Source: Burkholderia ambifaria AMMD
GTDB taxonomy: Bacteria > Pseudomonadota > Gammaproteobacteria > Burkholderiales > Burkholderiaceae
Assembly: GCF_000203915.1 (NCBI RefSeq)
Contig: NC_008390.1
Coordinates: 3,492,546-3,556,545 of the forward strand
Reading direction: 5' to 3'
DNA: 64,000 nt
Shown: positions 9,210-17,673 of the stretch, piece by piece
Layout: every line of letters starts with the position of its first letter
How positions within the stretch are numbered: position 1 is the stretch's first letter
Made by a program: the position numbers and the translations under genes
Notes under the pieces: generated by a model
Database searches by the model: none
Told to the model about the DNA's origin: nothing
Seen by the model: the letters and a program-made list of their open reading frames with translations, nothing else

Positions 9210-11480
9210 ATGACCGAATTCAACGACACCCAACAGCAGCTCTCGAAGTTCCGCCTGCGCGTCGCGGCGGCGGGCGTGTTCGTGTTCGTCTGCTTCGGGC
9301 TGCTCGCGAGCCGCTTCTTCTACCTGCAGCTGATGCAGCACGGCAAATATGCGCTGCAGGCTGAGGAAAACCGCATCTCGGTCGCACCGATCGTGCCGAA
9401 CCGCGGGATCATCACCGACCGCAACGGCGTGGTCCTCGCGAAGAACTATTCGGCGTACACGCTCGAGATCACGCCGTCGAAGCTCGACGACACGCTCGAC
9501 AACACGATCGACAAGCTGTCCGAGATCATCCCGATCGACGCGCGCGACCGCCGCCGCTTCAAGAAGCTGCAGGAAGACTCGAAGAACTTCGAGAGCCTGC
9601 CGATCCGCACGCGCCTCACCGACGCGGAAGTCGCGCGCTTCACCGCGCAGCGCTTCCGCTTCCCCGGCGTCGACGTGCGCGCGCGGCTGTTCCGCCAGTA
9701 CCCGCTCGGCATGACGGCCGCGCACGTGATCGGCTACATCGGCCGGATCTCGAAGCGCGACCAGGATCGCATCGATGCGATGAGCGACGAGAACGACAGC
9801 GACCAGGAACATTACGATCCGCGTCGCGACGCGAACAACTACAAGGGCACCGACTACATCGGCAAGATCGGCGTCGAGCAGAGCTACGAAGCCGACCTGC
9901 ATGGCCTCACGGGCTTCGAGGAAGTCGAGGTGACGGCCGGCGGCCGGCCCGTGCGCACGCTGTCGCGCACGCAGGCGACGCCCGGCAACAACCTGGTGCT
10001 GTCGCTCGACATCGGGCTGCAGCAGGTCGCCGAGCAGGCGTTCGCCGGCAAGCGCGGCGCGCTCGTCGCGATCGAGCCGAAGACGGGCGACGTGCTCGCG
10101 TTCGTGTCGTCGCCGAGCTTCGACCCGAACTCGTTCGTCGACGGCATCGACCAGCAGACCTGGGACGAGCTGAACAACTCGCCCGACAAGCCGCTGCTGA
10201 ACCGGCCGCTGCACGGCACCTACCCGCCCGGCTCGACGTACAAGCCGTTCATGGCGCTGGCCGGCCTGACGCTCGGCAAGCGCACGCCGGGCTGGGGCTT
10301 CCAGGATCCCGGCTACTTCACGTTCGGCGGCCACACGTTCCGCAACGACGTGCGCTCGGGCCAGGGCTGGGTCGACATGAACAAGGCGATCATGGTGTCG
10401 AACGACACCTACTTCTACATGCTCGCGCGCGACCTCGGCGTGAACGCGATCGCGAACTTCATGAAGCCGTTCGGCTTCGGCCAGATCACCGGCATCGACA
10501 TCCAGGGCGAGGCGCGCGGGATCCTGCCGTCGACCGACTGGAAGAAGAAGGCGTTCAAGAAGGCCGCGCAGCAGAAGTGGTTCGACGGCGAAACGATCAG
10601 CCTCGGGATCGGCCAGGGCTACAACTCGTACACGATCCTGCAGCTCGCGCACGCCACCGCGACGCTCGCGAACAACGGCGTCGTGATGAAGCCTCACCTC
10701 GTGAAGGAAGTCGAGGATCCGATCTCGCGCGCGCGCCACCTGACCGTGCCGAAGGAAAGCGAAGTGATTCCGCTCAAGCAGGGCGACATCGACGTCGTGA
10801 AGCGCGGGATGGAAAACGTGATCGAGAATCCGTCCGGCACCGCGTACAAGGTGTTCCGCGGCGCGCCGTACCTCGCGGCCGGCAAGACCGGTACCGCGCA
10901 GGTGTTCTCGCTGCAGGGCTCGAACTACAAGGGCCACCTGCTCGCCGAGCACCTGCGCGACCACGCGCTGTTCATCGCGTACGCGCCGGTCGACCATCCG
11001 CAGATCGCCGTCGCGCTGGTCGTCGAGAACGGCGGCTGGGGCGCGCAGGCCGCGGGCCCGATCGCGCGCCGCGTGCTCGACTACTACCTCGTCGAACGTC
11101 AGAACCCGAACAACGAGGCCGCGGCCGTGGCCGCCGCCGCGTCGGCGACCGAGCCGGTGAGCGCGCCCGTGGTCGGCGACGCATCGAAGCCCGCCGCCGT
11201 CGCGGCCGGCTTCACCGCGCTGCCGCAGCCGGTCGTGCCGACCGCGGCGAGCGCGGCAAGTGCGGCGGACGCCGCGTCGGCACCCGATGCATCGAGCGCG
11301 GCGCAGCCGTCCGACGCGAGCGCCGCGGCGCCGATGGCCGCGAGCCTGCCGCCGATCCGGCGCCCGCACCGGCCCCACCGGCCCGCGAGCGGCGCACAGC
11401 CGGTCGCCACCGGGCCGCGCGACGACAACTTCCGTGCCTCGGCCACCGCGAAAGCGGTGAACGCCGGCACCGCTCATTAA
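9210..11480 (+). CDS. mrdA: Penicillin-binding protein 2 (elongasome transpeptidase)
   Basis: The 756-aa protein has one N-terminal membrane anchor (VAAAGVFVFVCFGLLASRFFYLQ), the PBP dimerisation domain and a transpeptidase domain with the active-site serine Ser342 in STYKPF, an SND motif and KTGT (AAGKTGTAQVF). It cross-links peptidoglycan during rod elongation. Start 9210 (MTEFNDTQQQL) is preferred, but an upstream in-frame ATG at 9186 cannot be excluded because neither has a clear ribosome-binding site. The last 120 residues are an Ala/Pro/Ser-rich extension beyond the catalytic domain, absent in E. coli PBP2. Confidence 0.96.
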   Translation: MTEFNDTQQQLSKFRLRVAAAGVFVFVCFGLLASRFFYLQLMQHGKYALQAEENRISVAPIVPNRGIITDRNGVVLAKNYSAYTLEITPSKLDDTLDNTIDKLSEIIPIDARDRRRFKKLQEDSKNFESLPIRTRLTDAEVARFTAQRFRFPGVDVRARLFRQYPLGMTAAHVIGYIGRISKRDQDRIDAMSDENDSDQEHYDPRRDANNYKGTDYIGKIGVEQSYEADLHGLTGFEEVEVTAGGRPVRTLSRTQATPGNNLVLSLDIGLQQVAEQAFAGKRGALVAIEPKTGDVLAFVSSPSFDPNSFVDGIDQQTWDELNNSPDKPLLNRPLHGTYPPGSTYKPFMALAGLTLGKRTPGWGFQDPGYFTFGGHTFRNDVRSGQGWVDMNKAIMVSNDTYFYMLARDLGVNAIANFMKPFGFGQITGIDIQGEARGILPSTDWKKKAFKKAAQQKWFDGETISLGIGQGYNSYTILQLAHATATLANNGVVMKPHLVKEVEDPISRARHLTVPKESEVIPLKQGDIDVVKRGMENVIENPSGTAYKVFRGAPYLAAGKTGTAQVFSLQGSNYKGHLLAEHLRDHALFIAYAPVDHPQIAVALVVENGGWGAQAAGPIARRVLDYYLVERQNPNNEAAAVAAAASATEPVSAPVVGDASKPAAVAAGFTALPQPVVPTAASAASAADAASAPDASSAAQPSDASAAAPMAASLPPIRRPHRPHRPASGAQPVATGPRDDNFRASATAKAVNAGTAH

Positions 11481-11491
11481 CGGAGAAAGGC

Positions 11492-12640
11492 ATGCAATTC
11501 GACAAGCGCGCCTGGCTCGACAAGATCAAGCAGATGTTCGCGGGTTTCGACCGCCCGCTCGCCCTCATCGTGTTCCTGCTGCTGTGCGTCGGCATCGTCA
11601 CGCTGTACAGCGCGGCGATCGACATGCCGGGCCGCGTCGAGGACCAATTGCGCAACATCCTGCTGACGTTCGTGCTGATGTGGGTGATCGCCAACATCCC
11701 GCCGACGACGCTGATGCGCTTCGCGGTCCCGCTATACACGTTCGGGGTCGCGCTGCTAATCGCGGTCGCGCTGTTCGGGATGACCAAGAAAGGCGCGAAG
11801 CGCTGGCTGAACGTCGGCGTCGTGATCCAGCCGTCCGAAATCCTCAAGATCGCGACACCGCTGATGCTCGCGTGGTACTACCAGCGCCGCGAAGGCGGGC
11901 TGCGCTGGTACGACTTCGTCGTCGCGTTCGGGATCCTGCTCGTGCCGGTCGGCCTGATCGCGAAGCAGCCCGACCTCGGCACCGGCCTGCTCGTGTTCGC
12001 GGCCGGCCTCTTCGTGATCTACCTCGCCGGCCTGTCGTTCAAGCTGATCGTGCCGGTGCTGGTCGCGGGCGTGATCGCGGTCGGCTCGATCGCCGTGTTC
12101 GAGGATCGCATCTGCCAGCCCGAAGTGCAGTGGCCGCTGATGCACGACTACCAGAAGCACCGCGTGTGCACGCTGCTCGACCCGACCTCCGACCCGCTCG
12201 GCAAGGGCTTCCACACGATCCAGGCCGTGATCGCGATCGGCTCGGGCGGCGCACTCGGCAAGGGCTACCTGAAGGGCACGCAGGCCCACCTCGAATTCAT
12301 TCCGGAGAAGCACACCGACTTCATCTTCGCGGTGTTCTCGGAAGAATGGGGGCTCGCCGGCGGCCTCGTGCTGCTGACGCTGTACATGGCGCTGATCGCG
12401 CGCGGGCTCTACATCGCCGCGCAGGGCGCGACGCTGTTCGGCCGGCTGCTCGCGGGCTCGCTCACGCTCGCGTTCTTCGTCTACGCGTTCGTCAACATCG
12501 GGATGGTGAGCGGCGTGCTGCCCGTCGTCGGCGTGCCGTTGCCGTTCATGAGCTATGGCGGCACCGCGCTGGCGACGCTCGGCGTCGCGATCGGGATGAT
12601 CATGAGCGTCGGGCGACAGCGGCGGTTGATGAAGAGCTGA
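11492..12640 (+). CDS. rodA: Peptidoglycan glycosyltransferase RodA
   Basis: The 382-aa SEDS-family protein begins MQFDKRAWLDKIKQMFAGFDRPLALIVF and has about ten membrane segments. It carries the conserved GFHTIQAVIAIGSGGALGKGYLKGTQ loop, PEKHTDFIFAVFSEEWG and the C-terminal PLPFMSYGG motif. RodA polymerises glycan strands and works with PBP2. ATG 11492 has GGAGAAAGG just upstream and starts 11 bases after the mrdA stop, whereas the same frame is open far upstream inside mrdA. It is the last gene of the operon and a strong terminator follows. Confidence 0.97.
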   Translation: MQFDKRAWLDKIKQMFAGFDRPLALIVFLLLCVGIVTLYSAAIDMPGRVEDQLRNILLTFVLMWVIANIPPTTLMRFAVPLYTFGVALLIAVALFGMTKKGAKRWLNVGVVIQPSEILKIATPLMLAWYYQRREGGLRWYDFVVAFGILLVPVGLIAKQPDLGTGLLVFAAGLFVIYLAGLSFKLIVPVLVAGVIAVGSIAVFEDRICQPEVQWPLMHDYQKHRVCTLLDPTSDPLGKGFHTIQAVIAIGSGGALGKGYLKGTQAHLEFIPEKHTDFIFAVFSEEWGLAGGLVLLTLYMALIARGLYIAAQGATLFGRLLAGSLTLAFFVYAFVNIGMVSGVLPVVGVPLPFMSYGGTALATLGVAIGMIMSVGRQRRLMKS

Positions 12641-12681
12641 CGCTGCGGCGTGGCACGCGGCTGCGAGCAGTCGCAGCAATG

Positions 12682-12708
12682 AAAAACGGCGCCGCGGGCG
12701 CCGTTTTT
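12682..12708. terminator. Bidirectional terminator between rodA and the Sel1 gene
   Basis: A perfect 12-bp stem with AAAAACGGCGCC on the left and GGCGCCGTTTTT on the right encloses a 3-base loop. It has an A run on one side and a T run on the other. It lies between converging rodA (+) and the Sel1-repeat gene (-), so it can end both transcripts. Confidence 0.92.
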
Positions 12709-12739
12709 CGTTGGGCAGGCCGAGTTCAGCCGGCCGCCG

Positions 12740-13522
12740 TCATTGCGGCGTCGCGCGTGGGCTTGCGTGGTCTGCACCGGCGCCCGATGCCGGCTCCTGC
12801 GTCTTCAGTCGCGCGCTCAGCTCCTTGAATTTCAGCTCGGCCGTCTCGTCGCCCTGCGCGGCCGCGGCCGCATAGTACGCGCGCGCGATGTTCAGGTTCT
12901 GCGTGACGCCGTCGCCGCCGCGCTCGTAGAACGACGCGGTCACGTACTGCGCGGTCGGCTCGCCCGCGTCGGCCGCCTGCTTGTACCACGCGAACGCCTG
13001 CCGGTTGTCGCGCGGCGTACCGCGCCCGTCGAGGAACTGGTTCGCGAGCGACAGCGCGGCCTGCACGTGCCCCTGCTTCGCCGCACGCAGGAACCAGCGG
13101 TGCGCTTCGGCCGGATTGCGCGCGACGAATTCGCCGTCGTCGAACATCCGTCCGTACACGTACTGCGCGTGCGACATGTTCGCGTCGGCCGCCCGCTTCA
13201 GCCAGCGCAGCCCTTCGTCGACTTTCGCGGTCACGCCGACGCCGGTGAGCAGCATCATCGCGTAATTGAACTGCGCGAGCCGGTCGCCGCGTTCGGCTGC
13301 GTCGTGGAACTGCACCAGCGCCGCGCGATAGTCGCCGGCGTTGTAGGCGGCCACCGCCGCTTGCGTCTCGTGTGCCGGATCCGGTTTCGCGTGCGGCGCA
13401 TTCTGCGCCGACGCCGCGATGCACACGACCCACAGCCCGAGCATCGCACCGATCCGCCCACGTACACCGGTCGCGCGCCGCGCGCGTCCCGTCCCGGCGC
13501 CGTCGTCGTCGTCGTCGTTCAT
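12740..13522 (-). CDS. Sel1-like/TPR repeat protein, probably exported
   Basis: The 260-aa protein has an Asp-rich start (MNDDDDD), a hydrophobic stretch resembling a signal anchor (IGAMLGLWVVCIAASA, about 27-42), then consecutive 36-residue Sel1-type repeats: AQFNYAMMLLTGVGV, AQYVYGRMFDDGEFV, AALSLANQFLDGRG, AQYVTASFYERGGDG. Such solenoids mediate protein-protein contacts; the partner is unknown. Its ATG overlaps the stop codon of the upstream aldolase (ATGA), so the two are translationally coupled. The TPR-like motif AVAAYNAGDYRAALVQFHDAAERGD precedes the Sel1 units. Confidence 0.85.
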   Translation of the reverse strand: MNDDDDDGAGTGRARRATGVRGRIGAMLGLWVVCIAASAQNAPHAKPDPAHETQAAVAAYNAGDYRAALVQFHDAAERGDRLAQFNYAMMLLTGVGVTAKVDEGLRWLKRAADANMSHAQYVYGRMFDDGEFVARNPAEAHRWFLRAAKQGHVQAALSLANQFLDGRGTPRDNRQAFAWYKQAADAGEPTAQYVTASFYERGGDGVTQNLNIARAYYAAAAAQGDETAELKFKELSARLKTQEPASGAGADHASPRATPQ

Positions 13523-14304
13523 GACCGCACCTCCTGCAGCGCCTGGCGCGTCGCGCGCAGCAGCCAGGTCACGTCGGCCGACAGCGTGATCATCCGGTAG
13601 CCGGCCTCGCGATACTGGCGCGCGATGGCCGTATCGCTCGCGAAGATGCCGACCGCGACGCCGGCCTGCTTGCCGGCCGCGAGCACGCGCGCCATCGCGG
13701 TCTCGACATCCGGGTGGCGGCTGTCGCCGAGATGCCCGAGGCTCGCCGCCAGATCGGCCGGGCCGACATACAGGCAGTCGACGCCCGGCGTCGCGGCGAT
13801 CCGCTCGACTTCGTCGATGCCGCGCGCCGATTCGATCTGCACGATCACCGCGATCTGGGCGTTCGCCGTCTGCAGGTAATCGCGGCGCATGCCGAACGCC
13901 GCCGCGCGCACCATGCCGGCCACGCCGCGCAGCCCGTCCGGTGAATCCGGCGACGGGAAGCGCGTGAGCCGCACCGCGTGCGCGGCCTCGTCGGCCGTCT
14001 CGATGCACGGGAACATCAGCGTGCGCGCGCCGGCGTCGAGCGCGCGCTTCACGAGCCACGGCTCGCGCCCCGGCACCCGCACGACGGGCTCGCTCGGCAG
14101 GTGCGCGGCGGCCAGCGCGCGCAGTTGCGACGCGACGTCCCGGCTGTCGTTCGGCGCATGCTCCATGTCGATGCAGAGCCAGTCGTAGCCGGCGTGCGCG
14201 AGCGCTTCAGCCGCCGAATCGCAGCCGAGCGACAGCCACAGGCCGTACAGCGGCTCGTCTCCGTCGTGCAGACGTTGTTTGAGGGAATTGGTGAGCGTGC
14301 TCAT
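13519..14304 (-). CDS. HpcH/HpaI-family class II aldolase
   Basis: The 261-aa protein MSTLTNSLKQRLHDGDEPLYGLWLSLG... has the HpcH/HpaI fold signatures: DWLCIDMEHAPND, the metal-binding Glu in VIVQIESARGIDEVERIAATPGVDCLYVGPADLAASLG and the terminal WLLRATRQAL helix. These enzymes cleave 4-hydroxy-2-oxo acids to pyruvate plus an aldehyde using a divalent metal. The natural substrate cannot be assigned from context. AGGAGG lies 8 bases before ATG 14304, which decides the start. It forms a two-gene unit with the Sel1 protein. Confidence 0.9.
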   Translation of the reverse strand: MSTLTNSLKQRLHDGDEPLYGLWLSLGCDSAAEALAHAGYDWLCIDMEHAPNDSRDVASQLRALAAAHLPSEPVVRVPGREPWLVKRALDAGARTLMFPCIETADEAAHAVRLTRFPSPDSPDGLRGVAGMVRAAAFGMRRDYLQTANAQIAVIVQIESARGIDEVERIAATPGVDCLYVGPADLAASLGHLGDSRHPDVETAMARVLAAGKQAGVAVGIFASDTAIARQYREAGYRMITLSADVTWLLRATRQALQEVRS

Positions 14305-14478
14305 CGATACGGCCTCCTGGCGGACAGGCAATCGAACGGAACAGGCAACGGGGGACGGCCGGACGGCAGCAGCCCGATCGCGGGCGCGCAGGCTGCGCCA
14401 CGCAACGATCATAGCGCGCCGTCGGGCGAAATGTGGGGAGACAGGTGAAGCGGGCCCGATCGGGCACCGCGTGGCGGG

Positions 14479-14529
14479 CGACCGGCTTCGGGGGGACCGG
14501 CTACAAGCGACCGGCGGCGGGGCGACCGG
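14479..14529. repeat. Four spaced copies of GACCGGC
   Basis: GACCGGC occurs at 14479, 14494, 14508 and 14523, so the spacing is 15, 14 and 15 bases. It sits in the gene-free 266-bp region between queD and the aldolase. It may be a degenerate short tandem repeat. Confidence 0.5.
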
Positions 14530-14570
14530 CGGCCGGCCGCCGAGCGCACGCTCGGGCCGGCAATGACGCG

Positions 14571-15023
14571 TCAGCGGGCGGGATCGCGCTCGACGTCGGC
14601 CCAGCAGTTCGGCGTTTCGTACAGGCGCACGCGCTCCAGCCGCAGGTTCACGCCGTAGTGCGCGTCGTACACGTTCGCGAGGATGTCGAACGCGATCGCC
14701 GCGAGGTTCTCGACCGTCGGGATCCGGTCGAGCACGACCGTCTTGTGGTCGGCCATCTGCTCGAGGAACGAGCGCACGACTTCGTCGCGCGCGTAGACCA
14801 GGAACGCGTGATCCCACTTGTTGACGAGATGCTCGACCGCGAGCGCCTTCACGTCGGCGAAATCCATCACCATGCCGCGGTCCGGCGCCCCCTCGGTATC
14901 GACGAGATCGCCGCGCAGCGTGACTTCGAGCACGTAGCGATGACCGTGCAGGTTCCGGCACTGGCTGCGGTGATCGGGAATGCGGTGGCCCGCGTCGAAT
15001 TCGAGTTTTCGGGTAATCAGCAC
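14571..15023 (-). CDS. queD: 6-carboxy-5,6,7,8-tetrahydropterin synthase
   Basis: The 150-aa product has QueD features: the zinc-binding histidines in FDAGHRIPDH and NLHGHRYVLEV, MVMDFADVKALAVEHLVNKWDHAFLVY and the catalytic-region Glu in PTVENLAAIAFD. It converts 7,8-dihydroneopterin triphosphate to 6-carboxytetrahydropterin, the second step of preQ0/queuosine synthesis. It lies 18 bp downstream of queE in the same direction and is likely the last gene of queC-queE-queD. Confidence 0.95.
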   Translation of the reverse strand: MLITRKLEFDAGHRIPDHRSQCRNLHGHRYVLEVTLRGDLVDTEGAPDRGMVMDFADVKALAVEHLVNKWDHAFLVYARDEVVRSFLEQMADHKTVVLDRIPTVENLAAIAFDILANVYDAHYGVNLRLERVRLYETPNCWADVERDPAR

Positions 15024-15041
15024 GATGTCAAAGGCCGTGGC

Positions 15042-15674
15042 TCAGGGAATGTTCAGGTATTTGTGGGTCTGCATCGACAGCCGCCACTGCGGATGCCGCT
15101 TGCACCAGTCGATCGCGAGCTTCGTGTTGAGATCGCGCGACGGGCCGTCCATCGGCTGCACGAGAAAATACTCGAAATCGAGCTTCGCGTAGTCGGCAAG
15201 CCGCTGGTTGTCCTGCGGGATCACGACCTTCAGCTCGTTGCCCTTCGTGACGACGAGCGGCGCGTCGGCCTTCGGGCTCACGCAGATCCAGTCGATCGTC
15301 TCGAGCACCGGCAGCGAGCCGTTGGTCTCGATCGCGATTTCGAAGCCCGCCGCGTGCAGCGCGTCGACGAGCGGCTGGTCGAGCTGCAGCATCGGCTCGC
15401 CGCCCGTGCAGACGACGAAGCGATGCGCTTCGCCGTCGGGCCACAGGCCGGCGATCGTCGCGACGAGCGCTTCGGCGTCCTTGAACTTGCCGCCGTTCTC
15501 GCCGTCGGTGCCGACGAAGTCCGTATCGCAGAAGCGGCACACGGCCTCCGCACGATCCTCTTCGCGGCCCGACCACAGATTGCAGCCGGCGAACCGGCAG
15601 AACACGGCCGGACGGCCCGCGTTCGCGCCCTCGCCCTGCAACGTGTAGAAAATTTCCTTGACCGCGTAAGTCAT
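15042..15674 (-). CDS. queE: 7-carboxy-7-deazaguanine synthase (radical SAM)
   Basis: The 210-aa protein MTYAVKEIFYTLQGEGANAGRPAVFCRFAGCNLW has the QueE radical-SAM cysteine motif with an expanded spacing: CNLW then CRFCDTDF. The first spacing differs from the usual CX3CX2C, which is typical for this QueE subgroup. CTGGEPMLQLD binds SAM and substrate. It rearranges carboxytetrahydropterin into 7-carboxy-7-deazaguanine. Context with queC and queD supports the call strongly. Confidence 0.95.
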   Translation of the reverse strand: MTYAVKEIFYTLQGEGANAGRPAVFCRFAGCNLWSGREEDRAEAVCRFCDTDFVGTDGENGGKFKDAEALVATIAGLWPDGEAHRFVVCTGGEPMLQLDQPLVDALHAAGFEIAIETNGSLPVLETIDWICVSPKADAPLVVTKGNELKVVIPQDNQRLADYAKLDFEYFLVQPMDGPSRDLNTKLAIDWCKRHPQWRLSMQTHKYLNIP

Positions 15675-15748
15675 CGTGCTTCGTCCGGCTCGCGCCGCTC
15701 GTTGTCGATCAGAATCCGTTATTCATCAAGCGCCGCCGGCGCACCGCG

Positions 15749-16483
15749 TCACAGCGGCGCTTCGGTCACCCGCTCGCCCTTCAGGTAGGCCTCGTAGCCG
15801 CGCTTGCGCAGCTTGCAGGCCGGGCATTCGCCGCAGCCGAAGCCCCAGTCGTGCAGTTCCGCGCGCTCGCCCACGTAGCACGTGTGCGTCTCGACGCGGA
15901 TCAGCTCGACGAGCGCATCGCCGCCGAGCTGTTCGGCGAGCTGCCAGGTCTGCGCCTTGTCGAGCCACATCAGCGGCGTCTCGAGCACGATGCGCGTGTC
16001 CATCCCGAGGTTCAGCGCGACCTGCAGCGCCTTCATCGTGTCGTCGCGGCAGTCGGGGTAGCCCGAGAAATCGGTCTCGCACATCCCGCCGACCAGCACG
16101 CGCAGCCCGCGGCGATAGGCGATCGCGGCCGCGATCGTCATGAACAGCAGGTTGCGGCCCGGCACGAACGTGTTCGGCAAGCCATTCGCCGTGGTCTCGA
16201 TCTCGATCGTGCGCGTCATCGCGGTATCGCTGATCGCGCCGAGCACCGACAGGTCGATCATGTGATCGTCGCCGAGGCGGCCGGCCCAGGCGGGAAACCG
16301 ATGCTTCAGCGCGTCGCGCACGCCTTCGCGACATTCGAGTTCGACGCGGTGGCGCTGGCCGTAATCGAAGCCGAGCGTCTCGACCGTCTGATAGCGTTCC
16401 AGGGCCCAGGCCACGCACGTGGCCGAGTCCTGCCCGCCGGAAAACAGCACGAGCGCGCCGTCTTTAGCGTCTGTCCGAATCAC
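15749..16483 (-). CDS. queC: 7-cyano-7-deazaguanine synthase
   Basis: The 244-aa protein has the PP-loop SGGQDSATC near the N-terminus and four C-terminal zinc-ligand cysteines ([15 protein letters not shown], plus the earlier HTCYVG). It uses ATP and ammonia to turn carboxydeazaguanine into preQ0, the precursor of queuosine. It is the first gene of queC-queE-queD; gaps are 74 and 18 bp. No recognisable preQ1 aptamer was found in its leader. Confidence 0.95.
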   Translation of the reverse strand: MIRTDAKDGALVLFSGGQDSATCVAWALERYQTVETLGFDYGQRHRVELECREGVRDALKHRFPAWAGRLGDDHMIDLSVLGAISDTAMTRTIEIETTANGLPNTFVPGRNLLFMTIAAAIAYRRGLRVLVGGMCETDFSGYPDCRDDTMKALQVALNLGMDTRIVLETPLMWLDKAQTWQLAEQLGGDALVELIRVETHTCYVGERAELHDWGFGCGECPACKLRKRGYEAYLKGERVTEAPL

Positions 16484-16792
16484 CGTGATACTCCGTGAAT
16501 GTATAGGCTCGCGTCGCGCTGCGCCCCGGGGCCGGCTGCCGCCGGGCGGCCCGACACGTGCCGGCCTGCGCCGGCTCGACCAGTATAGGCAGCGCGGTTG
16601 TGCGCGAACGCGGCGGAGCGCTTATACCGCCCATCGCGCGGCATCGGTGCCGCGCGTCACGGCGGCGCCTGCGGGCAGCCCTGCCGTGCGCATGAAGCGA
16701 TGCGCTAAGTCATTGAGCGGGCACGGATTTTATCACGCTCCGGCGAATGCTGCCGGACGCACCACCGATGCCGCGCAAACCCACCACAAACG
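16484..16792. other. Gene-free region upstream of queC
   Basis: This 309-bp GC-rich stretch holds the queC leader and the downstream side of tRNA-Phe. Open frames there lack ribosome-binding sites and family similarity. No confident promoter could be picked. Confidence 0.5.
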
Positions 16793-16825
16793 AAAAACCC
16801 CAAGAACCTTCCGATTCTTGGGGTT
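16793..16825 (-). terminator. Terminator of tRNA-Phe
   Basis: An 11-bp perfect stem (16796-16806 with 16815-16825) with an 8-base loop ends on the minus strand in a T run (complement of A at 16793-16797). It lies 8 bases past the tRNA 3' end. Confidence 0.92.
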
Positions 16826-16833
16826 GGAACTGC

Positions 16834-16909
16834 TGGTGGCCTGGGACGGAATCGAACCATCGACACGCGGATTTTCAATCCGCTGCTCTACCAACTGAGC
16901 TACCGGGCC
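16834..16909 (-). tRNA. tRNA-Phe (anticodon GAA)
   Basis: The 76-nt cloverleaf ends with an encoded CCA. The anticodon loop TTGAAAA places GAA at 34-36, flanked by the CGGAT/ATCCG stem. The T-arm GATGG-TTCGATT-CCGTC and D-arm GCTCAGTTGGTAGAGC are normal. The acceptor stem GGCCCGG/CCAGGCC has one C5-A68 mismatch with all other pairs intact. A sigma70 promoter lies 15 bp upstream and an intrinsic terminator downstream, so it is a single-gene unit. Confidence 0.95.
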
Positions 16910-16923
16910 AACGAAGAAGAGAA

Positions 16924-16952
16924 AGTATATCCAGCCCTGTTACTTTGCGCAA
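16924..16952 (-). promoter_or_regulatory. tRNA-Phe promoter
   Basis: On the minus strand, TTGCGC (complement of 16947-16952), a 17-bp spacer and TATACT (complement of 16924-16929) form a near-consensus sigma70 promoter ending 15 bases before the tRNA. Confidence 0.8.
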
Positions 16953-16971
16953 GTAGTTTTCGCAAAATATT

Positions 16972-17673
16972 TTACGCGGCGCCTTCCGACGGCTTCTTGC
17001 CGAGCTCGACGCCCAGCTGCTTGAGCTTGCGATACAGGTGCGTGCGCTCGAGGCCCGTCTTCTCCGCGACGCGCGTCATGCTGCCGTTCTCGCGCGCGAG
17101 GTGATATTCGAAGTACGCGCGCTCGAACGCATCGCGCGCTTCGCGCAACGGGATGTCGAACGGAATCGCGGCCGTCTGGCCTGCGAGACCGAGCGCCGCG
17201 GCCATGTCGTCGCCGAGCGTCGGCAGCGCGGCCGCGGACGCGACCGCCGCCGGGCCCGAAGCCTGCCCGACGCCGGCCTTCGCCGCCGCGTTGACGGACA
17301 CCGGTGCCGCGCCGCGCACGAGACCGTGCTCGACTGACTTCAGCAGCTTCTGCAGCGCGATCGGCTTCTCGAGGAAATCGAGCGCGCCGATCTTTGTTGC
17401 CTCGACGGCCGTGTCGATCGTCGCGTGCCCGGACATCATGATCACGGGCATCGTCAACAGGCCCTGCGCCGCCCATTCCTTGAGCAGCGTGACGCCGTCG
17501 GTATCGGGCATCCAGATATCGAGCAGCACGAGATCGGGCGCCTGATTCAGACGGTATTCCCGCGCGGCCTGCGCGTTCTCCGCCGCCTCGACGACATGTC
17601 CTTCATCGCTGAGGATTTCCGAGAGCAATTCCCGGATGCCCATTTCATCATCTACCACCAGGATGGTTGCCAT
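16972..17673 (-). CDS. NtrX-like response regulator lacking the AAA+ domain
   Basis: The 233-aa protein has an N-terminal receiver domain with acidic pocket Asp8/Asp9, phospho-acceptor Asp52 (LLDIWMPD) and Lys in FLEKP. An Ala-rich linker (about 122-165) follows, then a Fis-type helix-turn-helix (AREAFERAYFEYHLARENGSMTRVAEKTGLERTHLYRKLKQLGVEL) like the C-terminus of NtrX. Full NtrX proteins have about 450 residues with a sigma54-interacting AAA+ ATPase in the middle; that domain is absent here. It follows ntrY directly (TAA then ATG), so it is its cognate partner. It probably acts as a plain DNA-binding regulator of respiration, nitrogen or envelope genes; targets are unknown. Confidence 0.9.
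   Translation of the reverse strand: MATILVVDDEMGIRELLSEILSDEGHVVEAAENAQAAREYRLNQAPDLVLLDIWMPDTDGVTLLKEWAAQGLLTMPVIMMSGHATIDTAVEATKIGALDFLEKPIALQKLLKSVEHGLVRGAAPVSVNAAAKAGVGQASGPAAVASAAALPTLGDDMAAALGLAGQTAAIPFDIPLREARDAFERAYFEYHLARENGSMTRVAEKTGLERTHLYRKLKQLGVELGKKPSEGAA

Noticed and set aside
8904..11477. Minus-strand 857-codon frame opposite mrdA
   Set aside because: Antisense shadow of PBP2; no ribosome site and biased composition.
16484..16792. PreQ1 riboswitch upstream of queC
   Set aside because: The preQ1-I aptamer core could not be found; operon context alone is not enough.
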